Shown here piece after piece: positions 1 to 7,328 of a stretch of 18,066 nt of DNA. The notes below the pieces were generated by a model. It ran no database searches. It saw only the letters and a program-made list of their open reading frames with translations, and was not told where the DNA came from. How positions within the stretch are numbered: the first letter of the stretch is position 1; every line of letters starts with the position of its first letter. This stretch comes from a bacterium HR20 (lineage in GTDB: Bacteria; Bacteroidota; Ignavibacteria; Kapaibacteriales; NICIL-2), in NCBI GenBank assembly GCA_002898675.1, contig BEHW01000038.1, positions 1-18,066 of the forward strand, written 5' to 3'. The position numbers were made by a program, and so were the translations under genes.

Positions 1-1
1 A

Positions 2-748
2 GAAGCAGCATCGCGCGGTTTGCCGTTTCGGCGTGATTTGCAGCTGGAGGCGCTGCTCGAAGTTGTTCGCGGGCAGCGTTTCATCCACTGCCATAGCTAT
101 GTGCAGAGCGAAATCCTCATGCTCATGCGACTCGCCGAGGAGTTTGGGTTCCGTGTGCAAACGTTCACGCATATTCTCGAAGGTTACAAGGTAGCACGCG
201 AGATGAAAGAGCACGGCGCAACAGCATCGAGCTTTGCGGACTGGTGGGCGTACAAGTTCGAAGTGTACGATGCGATCCCGCAGAATCCCGCGATCATGGC
301 TGAACAGGGCATTGTAACGTCAGTCAACAGCGATGACGCGGAAATGGCACGCCGGCTCAATCAAGAGGCAGCCAAGAGCATCAAGTACAGCGACATGCGG
401 CCAGAGGACGCGCTCAAGATGTGCACGATCAACCCTGCTATCCAGCTCAAGGTGGATCGCTCCGTTGGGAGCATCGAGGTCGGCAAGGATGCCGATCTTG
501 TGCTCTGGAACGGTAATCCGCTCTCGAACTTCTCGCGAGTAGAGCAGACCTACGTTGATGGTCGGTGTTACTTCGATCGCAGGCGCGACGCGCAACTTCG
601 CCAGCGGGATCGAGCGTTGCGCGCACTGCTCGAACAGCGTGCACTCGAAGCACTGCAGAGCGGAGAGCAACCGAGCAGTGAACCATCGCGTCGTCGCAAC
701 CGCATGTACCACTGCGAGGACGTCGAGGACGAAGTTGCAGGCTGGTGA
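2..748 (+). CDS. Amidohydrolase family protein, C-terminal part (5' truncated)
   Basis: The reading frame is open from base 2, so the gene begins upstream of the window; about 248 residues are visible. The segment matches the C-terminal half of the metal-dependent amidohydrolase TIM barrel (imidazolonepropionase/hydantoinase-like superfamily). Visible barrel ligands are the FIHCHSY stretch (metal His after strand 5), THILEGY (His after strand 6) and SVNSDDAEM (Asp after strand 8). The block IEVGKDADLVLWNGNPL is the usual return strand of the composite beta-sandwich. After it comes a charged, Arg-rich tail ending in a MYHCEDVEDE motif, a kind of tail I recall from secreted FCB amidohydrolases. 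Substrate cannot be read from sequence. It ends 62 nt before crtB, so it may belong to a separate upstream unit. Family assignment is good; exact function is unknown. Confidence 0.85.
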   Translation, partial: EAASRGLPFRRDLQLEALLEVVRGQRFIHCHSYVQSEILMLMRLAEEFGFRVQTFTHILEGYKVAREMKEHGATASSFADWWAYKFEVYDAIPQNPAIMAEQGIVTSVNSDDAEMARRLNQEAAKSIKYSDMRPEDALKMCTINPAIQLKVDRSVGSIEVGKDADLVLWNGNPLSNFSRVEQTYVDGRCYFDRRRDAQLRQRDRALRALLEQRALEALQSGEQPSSEPSRRRNRMYHCEDVEDEVAGW

Positions 749-810
749 GGGGAACTTTGGCGCGTGCCCTGTGAGTTTGGGTTCCATCGCGTCAGAATGG
801 ATCCTAGACG
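749..810 (+). promoter_or_regulatory. Short intergenic gap before crtB, possible promoter
   Basis: This 62-nt gap is the only space ahead of the carotenoid gene run, so a promoter for it would most simply lie here or inside the amidohydrolase gene. Bases 772-779 read TGAGTTTG, one mismatch from the Bacteroidota -7 element TAnnTTTG, 31 nt before the crtB ATG. A TTTG occurs at 756-759, but its 12-nt spacing is shorter than the roughly 19-21 nt expected for a -33 element. No terminator hairpin with a T-run is visible. The promoter call is weak. Confidence 0.2.
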
Positions 811-1812
811 ATGCCAACTCACAGCTGGACGTTCGAGCAGTGGAAGGGCTTCGAAGCCAATCTCCGCAATGCATTGCGCTGCTGTTCTACCGATGAGCAT
901 GCCAGGCGCATCCTCTCTGATGCTGCCTGGCGGGTGCTTCGGAACTATAGCACGAGTTTTTTCATCGTGACCCGCTTTTTACCCTACGCCAAGCGGCGCG
1001 ATGTCGAGCTGATCTACGCTGCTGTGCGCTATCCTGATGAAATTGTTGACACCTTTCCACTGGCGGCTGATCAGAAACGCGCACTCTTGCAGCAGTGGCG
1101 CAACGACTACCATCGTGCACTCCACGCAGACTCCCTTGTCGAGAGTATTCGCCAGGGCTCAAGTCCCTTCGCGGCGGGATTTGCCGATGTTGCACGGCGC
1201 TACAGCATTCCTCCAGAGCACTACGATGCATTCCTCGATGCAATGAATTTCGACATTGCCCCAGAACCGTTTGCAACATTTGATGAGCTGATCGAGCGCT
1301 ACGTCTATGGCAGTGCGATTGTGGTCGGCTACTTTTTGGCGTATGTGTACGGTACAGCGCCAGGTCACTCGATCGAGGAAGCTCTCGCGAGTGCACGGTC
1401 GTTGGGTATTGCGCTCCAACTGACAAATTTTCTCCGCGACATCTACGAAGATGACCTTCGCAGTCGGTGTTACGTCCCAGAAGAGCTTTTCCGCAACGTC
1501 GGAATCAGCTACCGCGAGTTTCTCAGAGGCATCAATCAACCAGCAACACAGCAAATCGTCCGTGAATATGCTCGCGTCGCATGGGACTACTATCGCCAAG
1601 CCGAGCGAACACTTGGTGCATTCGATCCACGGTGCGTTTCCGCCATCAAGGCATGCATCGCTGTTTATGGGGAGCTGACGGCAATGCTCGAGCGCCACTG
1701 CGATGTGCAACGTCGAGTGAGTGTCCCCTGGTGGCGCAAGTTCGCTTGTCTGCCGCCAACGAAGTATTGGATTGTGCCGGTGAGTTTGGTCACTCCAGAG
1801 TATCGCCCATGA
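811..1812 (+). CDS. crtB: Phytoene synthase (squalene/phytoene synthase family)
   Basis: Predicted to condense two geranylgeranyl diphosphates head to head into 15-cis-phytoene, the first committed step of C40 carotenoid synthesis; cytoplasmic or membrane-peripheral. The 333-residue length is normal for the family. Both Asp-rich Mg2+/diphosphate-binding motifs are visible: RYPDEIVD at residues 73-80 (D76, D80) and LRDIYEDD at 208-215 (D210, D214), followed by the typical RCYVPEE at 219-225. The YSTSF stretch near residue 46 is also typical. The ATG at 811 is chosen because the family N-terminus starts close to it; there is no clear Shine-Dalgarno. Its TGA overlaps the ATG of the next gene (ATGA), implying translational coupling. 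A C30 synthase (CrtM-type) cannot be excluded by eye, but the neighbouring CruF and CrtD-like genes favour C40. Confidence 0.95.
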   Translation: MPTHSWTFEQWKGFEANLRNALRCCSTDEHARRILSDAAWRVLRNYSTSFFIVTRFLPYAKRRDVELIYAAVRYPDEIVDTFPLAADQKRALLQQWRNDYHRALHADSLVESIRQGSSPFAAGFADVARRYSIPPEHYDAFLDAMNFDIAPEPFATFDELIERYVYGSAIVVGYFLAYVYGTAPGHSIEEALASARSLGIALQLTNFLRDIYEDDLRSRCYVPEELFRNVGISYREFLRGINQPATQQIVREYARVAWDYYRQAERTLGAFDPRCVSAIKACIAVYGELTAMLERHCDVQRRVSVPWWRKFACLPPTKYWIVPVSLVTPEYRP

Positions 1813-3275
1813 GTCATCCAGTCGTGGTCATTGGAGCAGGGCTCGGCGGGCTGAGTGCTGCAATCCATCTGCGCATGCGAGGATTCGATGTGATGGTGCT
1901 CGAAAAAAATTCACAGCCAGGCGGACGTGCAAACCGCATTGACGATCGCGGGTACTTGTTCGATACAGGGCCGTCGCTGATCAACTACCCGTGGGTGTTC
2001 GAACAGCTCTTTGCTGCAAGTGGTGCAGCGATGGGTGAGTATGTTACGCTGATGCCTGTTGATCCATCGGTGAGATTCCATTGGCGTAGCGGGAAAACTC
2101 TCAGTCTTAGTTCGCGATTCGATGCGCTGGCCGAAGAGTTTTCCAACTTCGAGGAGGCAGCCGATGTCAAGATTGCTCGGTTCATTCACGACACGGCACA
2201 TCGCTTTCGAGTAGTCTTCGATCATCTTGTCACTCGGAATGCATCGTCGGTTGCTTCATGGATTGCGCCAGTGCCCAAGCGTGAACTTTTTCGACTAGGG
2301 TTGTTCACTACGCTCGACCGCCAACTCAAGCGGTACTTCCGCTCCGAAAGAATCCGAGCCGCACTCGGATCGTATGCGATGTACCTGGGTGGATCGCCAT
2401 ACGAATTGCCAGGGACGTTTTCGATCCTTCCGTTCGGTGAGCTTTATTACGGACTGTGGTACCCTCGTGGTGGAATCTATTCGCTCGTGCGTGCAATTGA
2501 ACAGCGTGCCAGAGAAATCGGCGTGGAACTGCGTTATAATGCACCAGTTTCAGCAATCACCACGGCAGGCACTCGCGTTCACGGTGTGCAGGTCGCTACT
2601 GGGGAATTCGTGCGGGCTGATGTTGTTGTCTCGAACGTTGATGTACCGACGACGTACCAGCTCCTTGGCAGAAATCCATCGAGCCGTTCCTGGCCGATGA
2701 CCCCAGGCGTCATTACGTTCTACTGGGGTATTTCTGCCGACATTCCTCAGTTACACCATCACTGCATTTTCTTGCCATCGAACGTGCGGCAAGCCTATAA
2801 GCAGCTCAAGGAGCGCATCCCGGATGATCTGCCATTCTACACATGCCTTCCATCACGGAGTGATCCGGCAGTAGCCCCCGAAGGAAAGCACACGCTCTTT
2901 GTACTTGTTCCAACCCCTACCATCTCGCAGGCTGGTGAGAGCTTCGATTGGGATCGTGCAGTGTCTTTGGCAAGAGAGCAAGTGCTGGCACGGCTCCATC
3001 ACCATGGTGTTGCGCTATCTGCCTCCTCGATCGAAGTCGAGCATGTGTGGACGCCGCAGGACTGGTCGCAGCGATTTGGACTGTACGATGGCTCAGCATT
3101 CGGCCTTTCGCATACGCTGATGCATATGGGACCACTTCGCCCGAGCAACCGAGACCCCAAAATTGCTGGGCTTTACTACGTGGGCGCAAGCACTACACCT
3201 GGCACTGGACTGCCGATGGTTGTCCTCAGTGGTCGCATGACTGCCGAGCGTATCTGGAATGATACACGCCGTTGA
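1809..3275 (+). CDS. crtI: Phytoene desaturase (CrtI family)
   Basis: Predicted FAD-dependent desaturase taking phytoene through successive dehydrogenations towards lycopene, membrane-associated. The 488-residue protein has an N-terminal Rossmann FAD fold (VVVIGAGLGGLSA, residues 5-17; ribose-binding E32) followed by QPGGRANRI and FDTGPSL, both characteristic of CrtI-type enzymes. The bacterial phytoene dehydrogenase signature lies at 454-476 (GLYYVGASTTPGTGLPMV and following). The start at 1809 overlaps the crtB stop as ATGA and places the FAD motif at the usual distance. The frame is open upstream to 1581, but that adds 76 residues unlike the family and lies wholly inside crtB. Of the two CrtI-family genes here, this one has the PGTGLPMV-type C-terminus usual for phytoene/lycopene desaturases, and it sits directly after crtB. 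The number of desaturation steps cannot be read from sequence. Confidence 0.9.
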   Translation: MSHPVVVIGAGLGGLSAAIHLRMRGFDVMVLEKNSQPGGRANRIDDRGYLFDTGPSLINYPWVFEQLFAASGAAMGEYVTLMPVDPSVRFHWRSGKTLSLSSRFDALAEEFSNFEEAADVKIARFIHDTAHRFRVVFDHLVTRNASSVASWIAPVPKRELFRLGLFTTLDRQLKRYFRSERIRAALGSYAMYLGGSPYELPGTFSILPFGELYYGLWYPRGGIYSLVRAIEQRAREIGVELRYNAPVSAITTAGTRVHGVQVATGEFVRADVVVSNVDVPTTYQLLGRNPSSRSWPMTPGVITFYWGISADIPQLHHHCIFLPSNVRQAYKQLKERIPDDLPFYTCLPSRSDPAVAPEGKHTLFVLVPTPTISQAGESFDWDRAVSLAREQVLARLHHHGVALSASSIEVEHVWTPQDWSQRFGLYDGSAFGLSHTLMHMGPLRPSNRDPKIAGLYYVGASTTPGTGLPMVVLSGRMTAERIWNDTRR

Positions 3276-3996
3276 GTTCGGTAGTGGTGATCGCGTTCTC
3301 GTCGCACTGCATGGCTGGGGTGGCGATCACCGGACGTTCAAACCATTGGAAGGGCATCTTGCCGAAGGGTGGAGGATTGTTGCGCTGGACTTGCCAGGCT
3401 ACGGCCAGTCGAAGCCGATCGAACCATTTTCGCTCGACGGTGTTGTGGCAGCAATTGTCTCGGTCATCATGCAATATCCAGCACCAGTCGAACTCATTGG
3501 GTCCTGCAGTGGAGCGGCTCTTGGAATGGAAGTTGCACTCCGGATTCCCGAACGCATCCGGCGAATTGTTGCGCTCGATTTGTTCGCGTACATGCCGCTG
3601 TACTTCCGCTTCTTCACAATACCGATGGTAGGTCCGATCGGATACCGGCTTACGTTCCACTCTGCTCTCGGGCGTACTGCACTCAATGCACTGCTCTGGT
3701 TCCGGCGGACTCGGCAATCGAATCTGATGGAATCGTTCGCAGATAAAAACCCCGAGGTAACGCTCAGCTACCTTGGTGCACTTGCAACGCTGGAAGGGCC
3801 GCAACGTTACGCGTCCTTGCCGATGCCTGTAGAGTTCGTGTACGGTGCACGGACTTTTCGAGCCGTTCGCCGGTCAGTGGAGCAGTGGAAGGCAACGCTT
3901 CCTCGCTTGAGGGTACATCGGATTGAAGGTGCTGGCCACCTCCTGCTTGATGAGGCCCCGCAAGCGGTTGCAGCAATCATTCGGGATGTACGATGA
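3259..3996 (+). CDS. Alpha/beta-hydrolase fold protein with Cys at the nucleophile position
   Basis: A 245-residue alpha/beta-hydrolase without signal peptide. Visible landmarks are the oxyanion-hole loop LHGWGG (17-22), LDLPGYGQS (43-51) after strand 4, the nucleophile elbow GSCSG (81-85), a cap region of roughly residues 110-185, and the C-terminal GAGHLLLDEAP (224-234) with catalytic His 227. Two core positions are unusual. The elbow carries Cys 83 where most relatives have Ser. The expected acid after strand 7 (in VYGART, 194-199) is Thr 199 rather than Asp; D107, after strand 6, could stand in. The start overlaps the crtI end by 17 nt and the stop overlaps the next ATG (ATGA), so it is embedded in the carotenoid operon. 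Its role is unknown: it might hydrolyse or transfer an acyl group on a carotenoid or precursor, or have lost hydrolase chemistry. Confidence 0.85.
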   Translation: MIHAVEFGSGDRVLVALHGWGGDHRTFKPLEGHLAEGWRIVALDLPGYGQSKPIEPFSLDGVVAAIVSVIMQYPAPVELIGSCSGAALGMEVALRIPERIRRIVALDLFAYMPLYFRFFTIPMVGPIGYRLTFHSALGRTALNALLWFRRTRQSNLMESFADKNPEVTLSYLGALATLEGPQRYASLPMPVEFVYGARTFRAVRRSVEQWKATLPRLRVHRIEGAGHLLLDEAPQAVAAIIRDVR

Positions 3997-5114
3997 TTGC
4001 GCCGATCATCGCTCTAGGAGCAGTCGCACTCGCGGTGCTTGCTGTAGTCAACGCGCTTGTGTTTCTGCGCCCGTCGCGATCGGGCGACGGAGACAACGAC
4101 GCATCTGTCAGCATCTTGATTCCGGCGCGAAATGAAGAGCAGAGAATCAATCTCTGCTTGGCGTATGCCAGTGCACAGAGTGCGCTCGTCAAGGAGATTT
4201 TGGTTTACGACGACCAATCGAGCGATGCAACTGCTGGAATTGTCGAGGCGTGGGAGAAAATTGATCGTCGCATACGGCTCATTCGTGGTGATACACTTCC
4301 GGCAGGCTGGCATGGGAAGCCCCATGCTTGCTACCGATTGGCGGAGAATGCAACAGGTACGTGGCTTCTCTTCATTGACGCCGATGTTCGTTTGCGTTCC
4401 GGAGCAGTCGAGCGTCTTCTCGCAACAGCAGCGCATCATTCCTGCACATTGCTTTCGGCATGGCCCGCGATCGCGATGAAATCGTTGGCTGAAACACTGC
4501 TCATGCCAATGCTGAACTTTTACGTGTTTACGCTCTTTCCCTCGCCGCTTCAGCTTGTTTCGAATGCTCCACGCTATGCACTCGCACATGGAGCATGTTT
4601 GCTTTGCCACCGTGATACGTACTGGGCGATCGGCGGGCACTCGACGGTGCGCAACGAACTTTTCGAGGATACAGCGCTTGCCCGCCACTGGCGCGCAAGC
4701 GGTCAGCGCGCGCTCTGCTGCGATGGACAGCAGATATGCACCGTTCGGATGTACTCAGGGGTAAGGGAGATTTGGCGTGGTTTCGAGAAAAATTTCTATC
4801 CCGGTTTCCGGCGCAAATGGTTGTTTGTCTTTGTGATGGCAATCCACGTAGCAGTGTTCACGGTGCCATTTATCGGCTTGCTTGTGTCTCCGACTCTGCC
4901 GTTTGCTGTTGCTGCATCGAGCGTCTTGGTGGCGCGCGGAGCGTTAGCCTTGCGCTTTCGCCAGCCTGTCTGGCCGAGCGTCATGCATCCGATTGCTGAG
5001 CTCTTTCTCATCGCACTTGGCATTAGCTCGTTTCTCCGTTGGCATAGTCGGCGCGGCGTCGAATGGAAAGGGCGCCTCTATCGCAGTTCCACGGTTGAGA
5101 AAGGTGCGCGATGA
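3993..5114 (+). CDS. Membrane GT2-family glycosyltransferase, carotenoid (CrtQ/CruG-like)
   Basis: A 373-residue family 2 glycosyltransferase, probably moving a sugar from a nucleotide-sugar to a carotenoid hydroxyl or carboxyl at the inner face of the membrane. One hydrophobic segment lies at about residues 3-25. The GT-A domain follows, with SILIPARNEE (40-49), YDDQSSDAT (72-80), the metal-binding DAD (129-131), HGACLL (199-204), the acceptor-side FED (224-226), and a VRMYSGVREIWRGF segment (251-264) where related enzymes carry QxxRW-like residues. Two or three further hydrophobic segments lie at about 276-298, 302-320 and 333-348. This layout resembles CrtQ (staphyloxanthin) and CruG (myxoxanthophyll). 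The CruF gene in the same operon favours the CruG-like role, adding a sugar to a hydroxylated psi end. Sugar and acceptor cannot be read. It overlaps both neighbours by ATGA. Confidence 0.85.
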   Translation: MIAPIIALGAVALAVLAVVNALVFLRPSRSGDGDNDASVSILIPARNEEQRINLCLAYASAQSALVKEILVYDDQSSDATAGIVEAWEKIDRRIRLIRGDTLPAGWHGKPHACYRLAENATGTWLLFIDADVRLRSGAVERLLATAAHHSCTLLSAWPAIAMKSLAETLLMPMLNFYVFTLFPSPLQLVSNAPRYALAHGACLLCHRDTYWAIGGHSTVRNELFEDTALARHWRASGQRALCCDGQQICTVRMYSGVREIWRGFEKNFYPGFRRKWLFVFVMAIHVAVFTVPFIGLLVSPTLPFAVAASSVLVARGALALRFRQPVWPSVMHPIAELFLIALGISSFLRWHSRRGVEWKGRLYRSSTVEKGAR

Positions 5115-6586
5115 AAAAGCTCATCGTTGTTGGAGCAGGGCTTGGAGGATTAGCGCTTGCGCTCCGTGCCGCAAGTGCGGGGTGGAGCGTCCACGTCGTC
5201 GAGCGCTATCGCACTCCGGGTGGCAAGATGAATCGCCTGGTGCAGGATGGGTATGCCTTCGATACAGGACCTTCACTCATCACACTTCCTGAGATTTTCA
5301 CTGGGCTTTTCGATGAATGCCACGTGGACCGCTCCGAGCTTCGGTTCCACCGGCTTCTGCCGTTGACACTCTATCGCTTCAGTGATGGTTGCTCAATTGC
5401 ATATCCATCGTCGTTGGCAGACCTTGCACAAACGCTTGAGAAGTTCGAATCGGACAAAGGCCGAGGGTTTTGGCGATTGATTTCCACTGGCGCGAAGTTG
5501 ATGGAGCTTTCACGCCGAACGTTTTTTCGGACAACGCCACGAGAGCTGCCGTCTGTATCGGAAGCGATCCAAATGCTCTCAGCACTCCGCTGGATGCCGA
5601 TTCGTAATGCGTGGGGGAACTACGCAAACACTGTCGAGCGGAATCTTTCCAGCCAGTACCTCAAGCGGATTTTTTTGCGCTATCCGACCTACGTCGGATC
5701 GTCGCCGTACCGCTGCCCTGCGACGTTGCTTGTGATCCCGTACTTGGAGTTCGCACTTGGTGGCTGGTATCCCGAGGGCGGACTCTACCGGATCGTTGAG
5801 CTGATTGTTGATGCACTTGGAGCCAAAGGGGCAGTCATCAGTACCGGCACACACGTCCGGCGAATTCTCCACCGCAATGGAAGAGTCTGCGGCGTTGAGC
5901 TTGAGTGTGGCGATGTTCTCGAAGCTGATGTTGTTGCATTCAACGGTGACGCAACAGTTGCTCATCAACTGTTGGGTTCGAGTCAACCCGCGTTGAAACG
6001 TATCGAGCGATCAATGTCCGGAGTGGTGTTTCTGGTTGGATTGAAGTCCAGGCTCCCAGAGGATGTCTTCCACCATACGATTGCTTTTTCGCAGGACTAT
6101 CGGAAAGAGTTTGCTGAGCTGTTCGACGAGCGCAAGTTTCCGACAGATCCGACGGTGTACCTGAATGTCACAAGTAAGACCGACCCTTCGACAGCGCCAC
6201 CGGGCGGGGAGACGCTGTTCATCATGGCAAATGCTCCTGCTATTGATGGTGCGAAATGGCGTCATCTTGAGCCGATGCTGTGGGAGCGAATTTGTAGAAC
6301 GCTCTCCCGTTGCGGGATCGAAATTCCCGAAAGCCACATAGCTGTCCGTCTGGCGCTGACACCGGAAGATTTCGAACAGCGCTACGCAATGCCCGGAGGC
6401 TCGATCTATGGCCTGGCATCGCATTCATATCGCACAGCGTTTGTTCGGCCGCCCCTCCGGGATCGGCGCATCGGCGGGCTTTACTACGTCGGTGGCAGTA
6501 CACATCCCGGAGGCGGAACGCCGATGGTGCTGATTTCCGCAAAACTTGTCTTCAACCTGATGCAGCGCTATGAAGCACATTCGTAG
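5111..6586 (+). CDS. CrtI-family carotenoid oxidoreductase, CrtD-like 3,4-desaturase
   Basis: A 491-residue FAD-dependent carotenoid desaturase or oxygenase, paralogous to the crtI three genes upstream. The FAD motif is LIVVGAGLGGLAL (residues 4-16) with E31, followed by TPGGKMNRL and FDTGPSLITL. The C-terminal signature (456-478) reads GLYYVGGSTHPGGGTPMVL; the HPGGGTPMV form is typical of CrtD/CrtNb-type enzymes rather than CrtI. Next to CruF, the most coherent role is 3,4-desaturation of a 1-hydroxy psi end, as in spheroidene-type and myxol-type pathways. A 4,4'-oxidase (CrtNb/CrtP-like) is the main alternative. It starts on the ATGA overlap with the glycosyltransferase stop and its end overlaps cruF by 17 nt, the same overlap length as at the crtI-hydrolase junction. 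Confidence 0.82.
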   Translation: MKKLIVVGAGLGGLALALRAASAGWSVHVVERYRTPGGKMNRLVQDGYAFDTGPSLITLPEIFTGLFDECHVDRSELRFHRLLPLTLYRFSDGCSIAYPSSLADLAQTLEKFESDKGRGFWRLISTGAKLMELSRRTFFRTTPRELPSVSEAIQMLSALRWMPIRNAWGNYANTVERNLSSQYLKRIFLRYPTYVGSSPYRCPATLLVIPYLEFALGGWYPEGGLYRIVELIVDALGAKGAVISTGTHVRRILHRNGRVCGVELECGDVLEADVVAFNGDATVAHQLLGSSQPALKRIERSMSGVVFLVGLKSRLPEDVFHHTIAFSQDYRKEFAELFDERKFPTDPTVYLNVTSKTDPSTAPPGGETLFIMANAPAIDGAKWRHLEPMLWERICRTLSRCGIEIPESHIAVRLALTPEDFEQRYAMPGGSIYGLASHSYRTAFVRPPLRDRRIGGLYYVGGSTHPGGGTPMVLISAKLVFNLMQRYEAHS

Positions 6587-7328
6587 AGGCATTGCTGGAC
6601 TATTCATCCTTCTGCTTGTCGGCGGTGCATTGACCTCGTCCCAAACAAGCGACATCATGTTTTTGCGCCGTTATGGAGAAATGCTCTTTCTCTGGGTGGC
6701 AGCAGCGGTCATCGCGCTTTTCCCGCATCGAGTGCTGGTGCAACTACTGGGTGCTGCATTGATCGGCTTTGCAAGTGAGATCATCGGGGTACGCTACGGC
6801 GTTCCCTATGGCGCCTATCACTACACACCTACGTTGGGCGCCAGTGTAGGTGGAGTTCCACTAGCGATGGTAGCGGCGTGGTTTGTGCTCCTTTCATACG
6901 CTTGGCAGCGTGCATCGGGACTGACACGCTCTCTTTGGACTGCACGGCTACTTGCAGCGTTGTTGATGGTAGCATTCGATTTGCTCATTGATCCCGTCGC
7001 GATCGGTCCGATGAAGTTGTGGGTTTGGCAAGAAAGCGGACCATACTATGGAGTTCCGCTCGTCAACTTCTTCGGGTGGTTCGCGGTAAGCTACGTGTCA
7101 CTTCTGTTTGTTCGCGCACCATTGCCGAGCGACTACCGTGCTGCTCATCTTGTCGGGGTGGCGGTGTTGACGTTCTTTGTTGTGCTCGCGCTTCGAAATG
7201 GATTGCTTGCGGCGGCGTCTGTTGGGGCAGTGCTCATCGGTGTTGATGTGCTCTGCAGCTGGCGGTGTTGGCAGCAGTATTTTGCGGCTGCAGTCAAACG
7301 TGTAGAATTGCTTCTGCGATTGCGATGA
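6570..7328 (+). CDS. cruF: CruF-type carotenoid 1,2-hydratase (carotenoid biosynthesis membrane protein)
   Basis: An integral membrane protein of 252 residues with about six or seven hydrophobic stretches, matching the CruF/bisanhydrobacterioruberin hydratase family (formerly DUF422, COG2324). Diagnostic conserved segments are SEIIGVRYGVPYGAYHY (69-85), GGVPLAMVAAWFVL (94-107), the acidic DLLIDPVA (137-144), and WVWQESGPYYGVPLVNFFGW (151-170). Family members add water across the terminal C1-C2 double bond of a psi end, giving a tertiary 1-hydroxyl. In cyanobacteria CruF works with the glycosyltransferase CruG on the route to myxol glycosides, which fits the GT2 and CrtD-like genes here. The ATG at 6570 lies inside the preceding gene and gives a short cytoplasmic N-terminus before the first membrane segment. 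Its TGA overlaps the start of the aminopeptidase gene. Confidence 0.92.
   Translation: MKHIRRGIAGLFILLLVGGALTSSQTSDIMFLRRYGEMLFLWVAAAVIALFPHRVLVQLLGAALIGFASEIIGVRYGVPYGAYHYTPTLGASVGGVPLAMVAAWFVLLSYAWQRASGLTRSLWTARLLAALLMVAFDLLIDPVAIGPMKLWVWQESGPYYGVPLVNFFGWFAVSYVSLLFVRAPLPSDYRAAHLVGVAVLTFFVVLALRNGLLAAASVGAVLIGVDVLCSWRCWQQYFAAAVKRVELLLRLR

Noticed and set aside
1159..1710. 183-codon minus-strand frame inside crtB
   Set aside because: Antisense to the conserved second Asp-rich motif of phytoene synthase; no domain recognised.
1581..1808. In-frame extension of the crtI reading frame by 76 residues upstream of ATG 1809
   Set aside because: It lies entirely within crtB, is unlike CrtI N-termini, and would put the FAD motif far inside the protein; ATG 1809 with the ATGA overlap is better.
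1809..6586. The two CrtI-family genes as a recent tandem duplication or one split gene
   Set aside because: Both are full length with complete FAD and C-terminal signatures, and they differ throughout, so they are distinct paralogues with different roles.
7265..7324. In-frame 20-residue extension of the M1 aminopeptidase
   Set aside because: It would bury the signal peptide; ATG 7325 overlaps the cruF stop and begins the signal peptide directly.
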